Shown here: positions 43,609 through 53,225 of the stretch, piece after piece
Layout: every line of letters starts with the position of its first letter
Numbering within the stretch: the first letter of the stretch is position 1
Assembly (NCBI RefSeq): GCF_024220585.1
Contig: NZ_JAMXKF010000015.1
Coordinates: 60,598-124,597 of the forward strand
Direction: 5' to 3'
Source: Dyadobacter diqingensis
GTDB taxonomy: Bacteria > Bacteroidota > Bacteroidia > Cytophagales > Spirosomataceae
Length of the DNA stretch: 64,000 bases
The notes under the pieces: model-generated
Told to the model about the DNA's origin: nothing
The model's input: the letters and a program-made list of their open reading frames with translations, nothing else
Databases searched by the model: none
Made by a program: the position numbers and the translations under genes

Positions 43609-43658
43609 AAAAAAGAGCCGGCAATGTTCCCGCATTACCGACTCCCGAATGTATCCCC
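43609..43658 (+). promoter_or_regulatory. Conserved hairpin in the susC leader, locus 2
   Basis: An A run (43609-43614) is followed by GAGCCGGCAATG (43615-43626) pairing with CATTACCGACTC (43633-43644) around the loop TTCCCG, then a spacer ending in CCCC (43655-43658). The loop pattern TTNNCG, two C-A mismatches and the A-run and CCCC flanks match the locus 1 element, while some stem pairs change in a compensatory way. It ends 84 bp before the SusC ATG. Confidence 0.6.
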
Positions 43659-43741
43659 TCAGGTTGTCGCCAGAGAACCTCCGAAAACGGAGGCGGGGAT
43701 CGTTTTGCCAAATTTTCCAGCTTAACAAAACAATCAAATCT

Positions 43742-46700
43742 ATGAAAAAACCAGTACAATACCAGCAGGTATTACTTTGGACTATGCGAATAACGGCTAC
43801 ACAACTCCTCTTTGCGCTCATGTTTATTGGCTACGGCTATGCCCACGAAAGTTACGGGCAGTCATTGCTGAGCCAGAAAATATCCATTAATGCCAATGGC
43901 AGCGAAGTTAAAAAAGTTTTGAATCAGGTAGAAAAACAGGTGGACGTACGGTTCGTGTTCAGTTCCAAACTGATTCAGTCTGCAAGAAAGGTTAACGTTT
44001 CAGCGCAAAATAAACCGCTTTACGAGGTCCTGGATGATATTTTGACGCCTTTGGGGCTACAATATGAGATATCGGGAAAAATCATTATCCTGAAACGTCT
44101 GGAAAATTTACCGGAACCGGTCATTCCCGGAAAAGGTGATGCTCCTAAAAAGAATGTTACGGGTAAGGTTTTAGATGAGACAGGTATTGGATTGCCCGGT
44201 GTAAGCGTGGTAGTGAAAGGTACGCAAACCGGAACGACTACCGATACTGGCGGTGATTTTAAGCTTGATTTGCCAGAAAATGCTGCACCAATTCTGATCT
44301 TCAGTTTTGTAGGATACGCTACAAAGGAGGTTCCCGTTGGTAGCCAAAGTGTGCTGACTGTTAATATGGTACCTGAGGATAAGTCTTTACAGGAGATCGT
44401 GGTGGTAGGTTATGGTCAGGTAAGAAAGACGGATTTAACTGGTTCGGTTACGACCATTCCGGTTGACGAAATTAAGAAAGTAGCCGTAACTTCCATGGAC
44501 CAGGCATTGCAGGGACGTGCAGCCGGTGTACAGATCACACAAAACTCGGGAGCACCCGGCGGTGCTACGACTATTCGTATACGTGGTGGGAATTCGATCC
44601 AGGGGGATAACGAGCCTTTGTATGTCATTGACGGAATCCCGTTTAAAAATGAGTCGTCAAACAGCGGTTCAAGTTTTAACGTTTTGAGTACACTTAATCC
44701 AAGTGACATCGAATCGATGGCGATTTTGAAAGATGCTTCATCAACGGCGATTTATGGTTCCAGAGGGGCAAATGGCGTGGTGATCATCACAACCAAACGC
44801 GGGAAAGCCGGAAAATCGACCATCAATTTGGACGCTTATTATGGAGTACAACAGGTTCGTCGCAAATATCCAGTCCTGAATGCGCGCGAATATGCAGCCT
44901 TCGTAAATGACGCCAATACAAATGAAGGAAGAAACCCGGTTTATACGCCGCAGCAGGTAGAGGCTTTCGGTGAAGGGACGGACTGGCAGGATGAAATTTT
45001 CCGTACGGCACCTATGTACAATTATCAGTTGTCGATGAGCGGCGGAGATGAGAAAACCCAGTATGCAATCTCAGGAGGTTATTTTAAGCAAAAAGGTATT
45101 GTCACCAATTCTGATTTTGACCGCTACTCTTTCCGTGTCAATCTTGACAGAAAGCTGACGAACAAAATTAAAATCGGCAATAGTCTTACTGTAAACCGCA
45201 CACTTTCCAACCAGTCGCGTACCGATGGTAGCTTGGGAAGCGCAGGTTTGGTTACGATCGCAGCCTTGCAATTTCCTTCGATTTTGCCGGTTTACAATCC
45301 GGACGGGACTTACCTGATGAACAATCCGGCATTAAACTTCACGGCCGATAACCCGGCTGCGCTGGCAAGAGAGAGCAAAAATAAAAATACCGCTTACCGT
45401 GTTTTCGGTAATGTTTTTGGAGAATACCAAATCATGGACGGTCTTAGCTTCAAGGTCGTGATGGGCATCGACGGTATTATTCAGAAACAGGACAGTTATC
45501 TGCCGAGAAGTGTTTCCAGTGGTTTGTCGCAAGGCGGTGTTGGAAGTATCAGTAATGGTCAATCCATTACCTGGCTGAACGAAAATCTTTTAACGTATAC
45601 GAAAACATTCAACAAAATACATAACCTGACGGCCCTGGTAGGTTATACCCAGCAGGTAAATCGCTCGGAAAGCAGTTATGCTGCCTCGCGTAATTTCGTA
45701 AATGACAATCTGGGGACGGGCAATCTGGGTTCGGGTTCTGTGGCTTTGGTTCCGTCTTCGGGTATTGGCACATGGGGGCTTGAATCTTATCTGGGACGTA
45801 TTAACTATGGGTTTAACGAAAAATATTTGCTGACCGCATCTTTCCGTGCTGATGGTTCTTCACGTTTTGGTGCGAACAAACGGTATGGTTTTTTCCCGTC
45901 AATGGCGTTGGCATGGCGGGCTTCGGAAGAGAGTTTTATCAGAAATATTAAGTCAATCAGCGACCTGAAAATAAGGGCGACGATTGGTTCAACAGGAAAC
46001 CAGGACGGAATCGGAAATTATCCGGCTTATTCATTACTAAGCACGCAGAATTACGTTTTGGGTAATGTTGTGTCAACCGGTATCGGTCCGAATCAGATTG
46101 CGAACCCGGACTTATCCTGGGAAACAACGACCCAATCGGACGTTGGGATTGATCTGGGGTTATTTGGAAACCGTATCACCGTGACGGCTGATGCTTATCT
46201 GAAACGTACGAAGGATCTTTTGCTTAACGTCACGATTCCAAGTTCATCCGGTTTTTCAAGTGCTATCAAAAATCTTGGTAAAGTGGAAAACAAAGGATTT
46301 GAACTGAGTATTACCTCGCATAACCTGGACGGTGCTTTCAAATGGAAAACCGATTTTAACTATGCGATCAACCGGAACAAAGTACTGGATATTGGCGGCG
46401 CTCCGCAAATTTTCGCAGGTGATGTGGCCAATATTGCGCAAAATGTTAATTCCGGAATAATCCGCGTTGGGGAGCCGTTGGGTTCGTTTTACGGATATGT
46501 GACGGATGGCCTTTACCAATCAACGGATGAACTGGCGGCTTTGGTTGATGCGAGTGCGAGAAAACCGGGAGATCGTCGTTATAAGGATTTAAACGGGGAT
46601 AAGAAAATTGACGATAATGACCGGACGATCATCGGTCGTGCACAGCCTAAATTTATTGGCGGTATCAGCAACACTTTTTCTTACAAAGGGCTGGATCTGA

Positions 46701-47140
46701 CTGTTTTCTTCCAGGGCGTTTATGGTAATAAAATCCTGAACGCAAACCGCTTTGAACTTGAGTATCTGAATGGAACGACCAATCAGGACCGCGATATGCT
46801 GAACCGTTGGACACCTACAAATACGAACACAGATATTCCCCGTGCGTCCACAACCCGTCCTGCCAACAGAATTTCGACGCGTCAGATTGAAGACGGATCC
46901 TATCTGAGGCTGAAAAATGTGCAGCTGGCTTATAACCTGCCCACATCCCTGACAAAATCGATTCACGTACAGGGAGTCAGAGTTTATGTCACTGCGCAGA
47001 ATTATATCACCTGGACTAAATATTCAGGATATGATCCGGAAGTAAACCGTTTTGGACAGGATAGCCGCAGCCAGGGTTTTGACTACGCAAGTTACCCGGC
47101 AGCGAAAACACTGATTTTTGGTCTGAATGTAAGTTTCTAA
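43742..47140 (+). CDS. SusC/RagA-type TonB-dependent transporter with STN domain, locus 2
   Basis: A 1132-residue outer-membrane transporter from the ATG at 43742; a TTG at 43649 is in frame but would start within the leader hairpin. An STN domain (VKKVLNQVEKQVDVRFVFSS) follows the signal region, then the carboxypeptidase-regulatory-like domain (VTGKVLDETGIGLPGVSVVV), the TonB box/plug (QEIVVVGYGQVRKTDLTGSV, LYVIDGIPFKNE) and the barrel. The end FGLNVSF, terminating in Phe, is normal for an outer-membrane barrel. It pairs with the SusD 98 bp downstream and signals to the upstream FecR. Confidence 0.95.
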   Translation: MKKPVQYQQVLLWTMRITATQLLFALMFIGYGYAHESYGQSLLSQKISINANGSEVKKVLNQVEKQVDVRFVFSSKLIQSARKVNVSAQNKPLYEVLDDILTPLGLQYEISGKIIILKRLENLPEPVIPGKGDAPKKNVTGKVLDETGIGLPGVSVVVKGTQTGTTTDTGGDFKLDLPENAAPILIFSFVGYATKEVPVGSQSVLTVNMVPEDKSLQEIVVVGYGQVRKTDLTGSVTTIPVDEIKKVAVTSMDQALQGRAAGVQITQNSGAPGGATTIRIRGGNSIQGDNEPLYVIDGIPFKNESSNSGSSFNVLSTLNPSDIESMAILKDASSTAIYGSRGANGVVIITTKRGKAGKSTINLDAYYGVQQVRRKYPVLNAREYAAFVNDANTNEGRNPVYTPQQVEAFGEGTDWQDEIFRTAPMYNYQLSMSGGDEKTQYAISGGYFKQKGIVTNSDFDRYSFRVNLDRKLTNKIKIGNSLTVNRTLSNQSRTDGSLGSAGLVTIAALQFPSILPVYNPDGTYLMNNPALNFTADNPAALARESKNKNTAYRVFGNVFGEYQIMDGLSFKVVMGIDGIIQKQDSYLPRSVSSGLSQGGVGSISNGQSITWLNENLLTYTKTFNKIHNLTALVGYTQQVNRSESSYAASRNFVNDNLGTGNLGSGSVALVPSSGIGTWGLESYLGRINYGFNEKYLLTASFRADGSSRFGANKRYGFFPSMALAWRASEESFIRNIKSISDLKIRATIGSTGNQDGIGNYPAYSLLSTQNYVLGNVVSTGIGPNQIANPDLSWETTTQSDVGIDLGLFGNRITVTADAYLKRTKDLLLNVTIPSSSGFSSAIKNLGKVENKGFELSITSHNLDGAFKWKTDFNYAINRNKVLDIGGAPQIFAGDVANIAQNVNSGIIRVGEPLGSFYGYVTDGLYQSTDELAALVDASARKPGDRRYKDLNGDKKIDDNDRTIIGRAQPKFIGGISNTFSYKGLDLTVFFQGVYGNKILNANRFELEYLNGTTNQDRDMLNRWTPTNTNTDIPRASTTRPANRISTRQIEDGSYLRLKNVQLAYNLPTSLTKSIHVQGVRVYVTAQNYITWTKYSGYDPEVNRFGQDSRSQGFDYASYPAAKTLIFGLNVSF

Positions 47141-47238
47141 AAAGTCCGTCAGGGCAGGCAACCTAAATTTTAATACACCAACATGACTTTGTTTTAAGTA
47201 AGTCGCTTTTAATAAAGTTGTTATAAAATATTTGGATA

Positions 47239-48669
47239 ATGAAAAAGATAATACCTTTCTTCTTCGTCTTGTTTTGGGCGAGCTCCTGTGATGTGCTGGA
47301 TCAGGTTCCGCAGTCCAGCTTTACGCCCGATAATTTTTATAAAAATACCGATGATGCCAAAGCGGCCGTAAATGCTGTTTATGACGCCATGAATTCGGCT
47401 GATATGTATAATCAGGTGATGTGGATTATTCAGGATCAGGCCACCGACGACTCTGAGTGGGGTGGAGGCCGCTCCACGGCGAACCAGGCTAAAAATGATC
47501 TTGACAAATACACATTTACGCCGGCTACCAGTACTTTTCAGTCGGTTTGGTCCACCGGATTTAGGGCGATCAACAGGGCTAACGCGGTGTTGGAACGCGT
47601 TCCGGGTATTTCCATGGATGCAGCTCTTCAGGCCAGGCTGCTGGCCGAAGCCAAGTTTATGCGGGGTTTTTATTACTTTACCCTGGTCAGATTATTTGGC
47701 GGCGTGCCGCTTATGTTGACCGAAACGACTTCATTAAACAATTTACAGGCATCAAGAGCATCTGCGGATGAAATCTACGCTCAGGTGATCAAGGATTTTT
47801 CGGAAGCGGAAGCTGCTCTTCCGGCTACTTATACAGGAGCGGATAAGGGACGGGCTACCAAGGGTGCTGCCACTGCATTTTTGGCGAAAGTATACCTAAC
47901 GAGACAGGATTGGGCAAAAGCTTCTCAAAAAGCGAAAGAGGTCATTGATTCCGGTGTTTATGATCTGTGGACCAATTATTCAGAAGTCTTTTTGATTGGC
48001 AACAAAAACGGGAAGGAAGCAGTTTTTGAAGTGCAGGCGTTGGGTGGAGGTTTTGGAGAAGGAAGCTGGATGCAGGGATATATGCGCCCAAATTTTGATC
48101 GTGTCAATAATATCGCGGGTTTTGGCGATGATCCGGTTACTAAAAATTTGTATGATACGTACACCGCCACTGACAAACGGAGGGATATTAATATCAAACT
48201 GTATTCTGCGACCAGCACGCCTGCTGCACCGGCCAGCGTAGATTTTCCTGGTTATGTTTATAAGTATCTTGATCCGTCGGCCACAGCTAACGGCGAGGGG
48301 AGCAATAATTTTCCGATCATACGCTATGCAGATGTTTTGCTGATGTATGCCGAGGCGCTGAATGAGCAGGGTGCGGGAAATGCAGAGGCCTTCAAAGCAG
48401 TAAACCGGATCAGACTTCGGGCAGGTTTGGCAGAATTGCCGGCTTCATTAAGTCAAGCGGAATTCCGGGATGCCGTTTTGCTTGAAAGACGACTTGAACT
48501 GGCCTTTGAAGGACATCGCTGGTATGACCTTGTACGCACCAAAAAACTGGTGGGTGCAATCAAGGCGCAGAATCCGACCATCATTGTGGCTGAGAAAAAC
48601 TATTTATTCCCTGTTCCGCAAACAGAACGGGACGTAAATACTAACCTTACACAAAATCCGGGATTCTGA
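47239..48669 (+). CDS. SusD/RagB-type glycan-binding lipoprotein, locus 2
   Basis: A 476-residue lipoprotein (lipobox WASSCDVLDQ). Canonical SusD segments are AEAKFMRGFYYFTLVRLFGG, RYADVLLMYAEALNEQGAG and ERRLELAFEGHRWYDLVRTK. Length is typical for the family. It follows SusC and forms the surface cap of the transporter. The next gene begins 31 bp after its stop, so the enzymes that follow may be co-transcribed. Confidence 0.95.
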   Translation: MKKIIPFFFVLFWASSCDVLDQVPQSSFTPDNFYKNTDDAKAAVNAVYDAMNSADMYNQVMWIIQDQATDDSEWGGGRSTANQAKNDLDKYTFTPATSTFQSVWSTGFRAINRANAVLERVPGISMDAALQARLLAEAKFMRGFYYFTLVRLFGGVPLMLTETTSLNNLQASRASADEIYAQVIKDFSEAEAALPATYTGADKGRATKGAATAFLAKVYLTRQDWAKASQKAKEVIDSGVYDLWTNYSEVFLIGNKNGKEAVFEVQALGGGFGEGSWMQGYMRPNFDRVNNIAGFGDDPVTKNLYDTYTATDKRRDINIKLYSATSTPAAPASVDFPGYVYKYLDPSATANGEGSNNFPIIRYADVLLMYAEALNEQGAGNAEAFKAVNRIRLRAGLAELPASLSQAEFRDAVLLERRLELAFEGHRWYDLVRTKKLVGAIKAQNPTIIVAEKNYLFPVPQTERDVNTNLTQNPGF

Positions 48670-48700
48670 TTTTATATTTCAGACTTAAAACATCAGATCA

Positions 48701-49423
48701 ATGCAAAGAAGGCAATTTTTGCAGACAACGTTAGCCGCTACTTCACTTGCTTTTCCGGAAACAACTGTTTCCGGAAAACAGGTGTACGAAAAACCATTTA
48801 TCATCAATGCAGGCATCGGAGGCAATAATACGGTCGATCTGCTGGCCAGAATTGACAAGGATTGTTTGAGTCATAAGCCGGACTTTACCATACTGATGAT
48901 TGGCACAAATGATATGAACAGTAAAAAGTACATTCCGCTGCCTGAGTATGAGAAGAATCTCCGAAAAATCGTAGAAATGATTTTAGACGTGAAAAGCCAG
49001 ATCATGCTGATGACGATCCTGCCTGTTTATGAACCCCATTTATACACCCGTCATGAAAAGAGCTTTTATGGCGAAGAGGGTCACAGAGGGCGGAAGGAAA
49101 AAGTTAATGAAACCATTAAAAAGGTGGCGGATGATAATAAACTCCATTTTCTGGATATGCACCGGGTTTTTGACAAAGTCGGAAATATCAGTGAAGAGCG
49201 TAGCAGTTTGCTTCAAAACACTTTAAATAGTCAGAAAACAGATGGTGTTCATCCAACGCCTGAAGGATACCGTACCATGGCTGTTGCTGTTTACGAAGCT
49301 CTGATCCGTACCGGCGTTTCCTACAACCGGCTTGTTTGTTTTGGAGACAGCATCACCAACGGTGGCGGTGGCGTGGAAGGTAACAGTTATCCGGGTTATC
49401 TGAAAAAATTACTGGGTTATTAA
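48701..49423 (+). CDS. SGNH/GDSL hydrolase with circularly permuted catalytic blocks
   Basis: A 240-residue exported esterase-like protein; the N-terminus MQRRQFLQTTLAATSLAF looks like a Tat-type signal. All four SGNH blocks are present but rotated: block II Gly in NAGIGGNNT (36-44), block III GTND (68-71), block V Asp181/His184 in DGVHPTPEGY, and only then block I FGDSITNGG with Ser217, 24 residues from the end. The canonical order is I, II, III, V. The last segment GNSYPGYLKKLLGY is the helix that normally follows block I and leads into block II. All catalytic residues are retained. Substrate is probably an acyl ester on a glycan. Confidence 0.85.
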   Translation: MQRRQFLQTTLAATSLAFPETTVSGKQVYEKPFIINAGIGGNNTVDLLARIDKDCLSHKPDFTILMIGTNDMNSKKYIPLPEYEKNLRKIVEMILDVKSQIMLMTILPVYEPHLYTRHEKSFYGEEGHRGRKEKVNETIKKVADDNKLHFLDMHRVFDKVGNISEERSSLLQNTLNSQKTDGVHPTPEGYRTMAVAVYEALIRTGVSYNRLVCFGDSITNGGGGVEGNSYPGYLKKLLGY

Positions 49424-49499
49424 TGACGATGGATCAATGATCTATTTGATTGATCAAGAAATGAAAACTATTCCATTACCTTAATTTAGATAAAGTAAT

Positions 49500-51167
49500 A
49501 TGCTGTTTAAATGTTTGACAAAGCGGGTTGTATTGCTCAGTTTTCTGATAACCTCTGTGCTGGGTATCACGATTTCGAAAGCCCAGAATAAAAAAACGTA
49601 CAACGCGGATGTGATCGTGTACGGAGGAACTTCCGGTGCGATAACGGCTGCGGTTCAGGTTATTAAATCCGGTAAAACGGTTTTGGTCGTATCACCCGAT
49701 AAGCACCTGGGCGGACTTTCCTCAGGTGGACTTGGTTTCACGGACACAGGGAATAAGTCGGTTATCGGCGGCTTGGCGCGTGAATTTTACCATCGTGTGT
49801 TCATGCATTACGATAAGCCGGAAGCCTGGCAGTGGCAGAAAAAGGAAGAGTATGGCAACAAAGGCCAGGGAACTCCTGCCATGGACGGTGCCGACAGAAC
49901 GATGTGGATTTTCGAACCACACGTAGCAGAAAAGGTTTTTGAGGATTTTGTTAAAGAAAATAACGTCAAGATTTACCGCGACGAATGGCTGGACCGGGAA
50001 AAAGGATTGGTCAAAAAGGACGGTAAAATCGTCTCGATCAAAACCCTTTCAGGAAAAATTTTTACCGGAAAGATGTTTATCGATGCTACTTATGAAGGTG
50101 ACTTAATGGCGGCTGCCGGCGTGAAATATCATGTGGGACGTGAAGCCAATAGCGTCTACAATGAAGAATGGAATGGTATTCAGGCAGAAGTTTTTCAGCA
50201 TGGACATTATTTCAAGAAAAATGTAAGTCCTTACAAAGTGGAAGGTGACCCGAAAAGCGGTTTGCTGCCTTATGTTACGGATGAAAAAATTGGCAAAAAT
50301 GGTGAAGGCGATAATAAAATTCAGGCATATTGCTTCCGTATGTGCCTTTCTGCAAACCCGGACAACCGGATTCCGTTCGTAAAACCGGAAGGTTATGACC
50401 CTGCCCAATACGAGCTGCTGGCCCGTGTGTACAAAGCCGGCTGGACAGAGACTTTTGATAAGTATGATCCGATTCCGAACAAAAAGACCGATACCAACAA
50501 CCATGGTCCGTTCAGTACCGATTTTATCGGTATGAACTACGACTATCCGGATGCAACCTACGAAAGAAGAAAACAGATTATCAAAGACCATGAGCTGTAC
50601 CAGAAAGGGCTGATGTACTATCTATCCAATGACAGCAATGTGCCGCAGGATGTGCGTACGGAGATGAACAAATGGGGCCTGCCCAAAGATGAATTTAAAG
50701 ATAACGGTGGCTGGCCGCATCAGATTTACGTGCGTGAGGCGCGCCGGATGATCGGGCAGGGGGTAATGACCGAAAATGAGACGCTTGGGAAAAAAGCTGT
50801 TTCGCAATCCGTCGGGATGGGATCTTACTCGCTTGATGCGCACAATGCCCAGCGTTATGTGAAGGCGGATGGTTTTGTACAAAATGAGGGAGATATTGGT
50901 GTTCATCCGAAGACGCCTTACAGCATTTCTTACGCCTCCATTATTCCAAAGAAGGAGGAGTGTCAGAACCTGTTTGTGCCGGTCTGTTTGTCTAGTTCGC
51001 ACATTGCCTATGGCTCCATCCGGATGGAACCCGTTTTTATGATTCTTGGACAAAGCGCAGCTTCGGCGGCCGTACAGGCAATAGACCGTAAGGTGAGCGT
51101 ACAGGATGTGGATTATGAAAAACTTAAAGAGCAATTGTTGAAAGACAAACAACGTCTCGAACTGTAA
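49500..51167 (+). CDS. Secreted FAD-dependent oxidoreductase (FAD_oxidored type)
   Basis: A 555-residue protein with a signal peptide ending in SKAQN and an FAD-binding Rossmann motif as DVIVYGGTSGAITAAVQVIK, followed by GGLSSGGLGFTDTGN, typical of the FAD-dependent oxidoreductase group often found in carbohydrate loci. The C-terminal part closes with SHIAYGSIRMEPVFMILGQS. It may oxidise or rearrange a sugar or uronate derivative in the periplasm; the exact reaction is not known. It lies 76 bp after the SGNH gene in the same direction. Confidence 0.88.
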   Translation: MLFKCLTKRVVLLSFLITSVLGITISKAQNKKTYNADVIVYGGTSGAITAAVQVIKSGKTVLVVSPDKHLGGLSSGGLGFTDTGNKSVIGGLAREFYHRVFMHYDKPEAWQWQKKEEYGNKGQGTPAMDGADRTMWIFEPHVAEKVFEDFVKENNVKIYRDEWLDREKGLVKKDGKIVSIKTLSGKIFTGKMFIDATYEGDLMAAAGVKYHVGREANSVYNEEWNGIQAEVFQHGHYFKKNVSPYKVEGDPKSGLLPYVTDEKIGKNGEGDNKIQAYCFRMCLSANPDNRIPFVKPEGYDPAQYELLARVYKAGWTETFDKYDPIPNKKTDTNNHGPFSTDFIGMNYDYPDATYERRKQIIKDHELYQKGLMYYLSNDSNVPQDVRTEMNKWGLPKDEFKDNGGWPHQIYVREARRMIGQGVMTENETLGKKAVSQSVGMGSYSLDAHNAQRYVKADGFVQNEGDIGVHPKTPYSISYASIIPKKEECQNLFVPVCLSSSHIAYGSIRMEPVFMILGQSAASAAVQAIDRKVSVQDVDYEKLKEQLLKDKQRLEL

Positions 51168-51270
51168 CGATTTATTGAAAACGGGCTTCGAGAGCGTGAA
51201 AAACAAAAAAAGTGATGCTTATTTATCAAAACATGATTCTAAGATTACTTTTATACTAATTATAGTCAGC

Positions 51271-51297
51271 ATAGCCGGATAATAGTCCGGCTATTTT
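51271..51297 (+). terminator. Terminator after FAD oxidoreductase
   Basis: ATAGCCGGA (51271-51279) pairs with TCCGGCTAT (51286-51294) with a 6-nt loop, followed by TTT. Confidence 0.7.
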
Positions 51298-51339
51298 ATA
51301 TAATATTGCATAAAATCCTGAAAATTTTTAAATAACAGA

Positions 51340-52581
51340 ATGGATACCCTGGTTACACCACGTTCAACTTTTTCACATCTTTTCAGCGCACCTGTTATTG
51401 TTGCCGCACTTGGATATTTTGTTGACATATATGATTTACTTCTTTTTGGGATAGTCAGGTTGCCAAGTCTTGCGTCATTGGGGCTTTCAGAGGCAGAAAT
51501 ATCCTTAACCGGTGCCAGTATATTGAACTGGCAAATGACAGGATTATTGCTCGGAGGGATTCTATGGGGGATTTTGGGAGATAAAAAAGGTAGGTTATCC
51601 GTACTTTTCGGATCAATCATTACTTACTCTCTTGCCAACGTTGCGTGCGGATTTGTTCAGGATCCGTTGACCTATAAAATACTTCGTTTCATTGCGGGGG
51701 TCGGGCTGGCAGGAGAATTAGGTGCAGGGATTACCCTGGTTTCTGAAATTCTGCCAAAACATCTGCGTGCAATCGGGACTTCGCTGGTAGCAGGGATCGG
51801 ACTGCTGGGCGCTATTGTAGGTTATTTTACGGTTGAGTTTTTCGACTGGCGGAATGCCTATTTCATTGGCGGAGGACTTGGGATTTCGCTGCTTTTGCTG
51901 CGTATCGGTGTTTTCGAATCGGGAATTTTTGAAGGTGTTAAAGGCCAGAAACATGTTGAAAAGGGTAACTTTTTCGCCTTGTTTACGAATAAAGACAGAT
52001 TGTTCAGATATCTGAAATGTATAGGCATCGGATTGCCGACCTGGTTTGTGATCGGGATTTTGGCCACTTTTAGTAATGAATTTGGAAAAGCACTGGGTAT
52101 CGAAGAAGCAATCAAACCGGGGCTGTCGATTATGTGGTGTTATGTTGGGTTGTCGGTAGGCGATTTTCTGAGTGGTTTTTTAAGTCATTGGCTGGAATCT
52201 CGTAAAAAAGCTGTATTTATTATGATGGCTTTTACGTTGATATGCACGGGTATTTATCTGTACACGGGAATTAAAACGGCCAGCAGTTTATATACTGTCG
52301 CAACATTACTTGGTTTCGGAATTGGATATTGGGCCATGTTTGTGACGATAGGTGCGGAGCAGTTTGGTACCAATTTACGTGCAACAGCTGCAACCACAGT
52401 GCCCAATATGGTACGTGGAACGGTGGTGGTGATGACGACTTTGTTTGCCGGTTTCAAAGGATCTTTTTCGGTGATTGACTCCGGAGCGCTGGTTGGGCTT
52501 ATTTGTTTCGTTATCGGTTTTTATTCTATTCTGACTATTCCTGAAACCCATGGCAGAGACCTGGATTTTCTGGAAGAATAG
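51340..52581 (+). CDS. MFS transporter
   Basis: A 413-residue major facilitator with 12 predicted hydrophobic spans. The loop motif GDKKGR after the second helix and ILPKHLRAIGTS-like helix 4-5 sequence resemble the sugar/aromatic-acid symporter branches. The start at 51340 gives a short hydrophilic N-terminus. It would import monosaccharides or acids released by the outer enzymes across the inner membrane. Substrate unknown. Confidence 0.9.
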   Translation: MDTLVTPRSTFSHLFSAPVIVAALGYFVDIYDLLLFGIVRLPSLASLGLSEAEISLTGASILNWQMTGLLLGGILWGILGDKKGRLSVLFGSIITYSLANVACGFVQDPLTYKILRFIAGVGLAGELGAGITLVSEILPKHLRAIGTSLVAGIGLLGAIVGYFTVEFFDWRNAYFIGGGLGISLLLLRIGVFESGIFEGVKGQKHVEKGNFFALFTNKDRLFRYLKCIGIGLPTWFVIGILATFSNEFGKALGIEEAIKPGLSIMWCYVGLSVGDFLSGFLSHWLESRKKAVFIMMAFTLICTGIYLYTGIKTASSLYTVATLLGFGIGYWAMFVTIGAEQFGTNLRATAATTVPNMVRGTVVVMTTLFAGFKGSFSVIDSGALVGLICFVIGFYSILTIPETHGRDLDFLEE

Positions 52582-52633
52582 CCGGCGAAACGGAAAATTT
52601 GAAGATGTATATTAATCGTTGAAAAATAATAAA

Positions 52634-53170
52634 ATGGAAAGACGGGTAGCGCTTAAAAACATGGCGGCAGCTATGGGAGCGATGGTAAGTTTGCCAGTAT
52701 GGGCATCCGGATGGAATCATTCGTCTCTTGGAGAGGTAAAATACACAATGGCCGGGCAGGCAGAAGTGTTAAAGTCGGTTGTGGAAGCCATTATTCCTAA
52801 AACTGATACACCGGGTGCAGGAGAACTGGGCGTTGCCACTTTTGTGCAGCGGATGGTGACCGATTGTTACGACAAAAAAGCGCAGGATACTTTCTCGAAA
52901 GGCATTGATGCGGTGGAAGCCCAAAGCACAAAGAATTTTGGAAAATCCTTTGCTGACGCAACCAAGGCGCAGCAGCTGCAACTTTTGAAAGAGGTTGAAA
53001 AAAGTGCGGATTCGGATCAGAAAGCGTTTTTCGGAATGGTGAAAAACCTGACGATCCAGGGGTATATGTCCTCGGAATATGTGATGACGAACCTGACACA
53101 TTTCGAGTTTATACCGGCAAGGTATCACGGCTGTGTTCCTGTTAAAAAAGGAATGAGTACTGATAATTAA
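52634..53170 (+). CDS. Gluconate 2-dehydrogenase subunit 3 family protein
   Basis: About 178 residues from the ATG at 52634; TTG 52619 is in frame but weaker. The start MERRVALKNMAAAMGAMVSL has a twin-arginine signal, normal for this subunit, which is exported together with its FAD partner. The core matches the subunit 3 family (LKSVVEAIIPKTDTPGAGEL, GFEFIPARYHGC-like end). It binds and carries the GMC oxidoreductase encoded 55 bp downstream. No cytochrome c subunit is encoded nearby. Confidence 0.9.
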   Translation: MERRVALKNMAAAMGAMVSLPVWASGWNHSSLGEVKYTMAGQAEVLKSVVEAIIPKTDTPGAGELGVATFVQRMVTDCYDKKAQDTFSKGIDAVEAQSTKNFGKSFADATKAQQLQLLKEVEKSADSDQKAFFGMVKNLTIQGYMSSEYVMTNLTHFEFIPARYHGCVPVKKGMSTDN

Positions 53171-53225
53171 TAAATCCCCGGCTTTGTCCGGCGATGAAGA
53201 AAAATTGAAATAGAAAATACCCAAA

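Noticed and set aside
43649..43741. TTG start for SusC of locus 2
   Set aside because: It begins inside the conserved leader element and adds a basic, non-signal stretch. ATG 43742 precedes a normal signal sequence.
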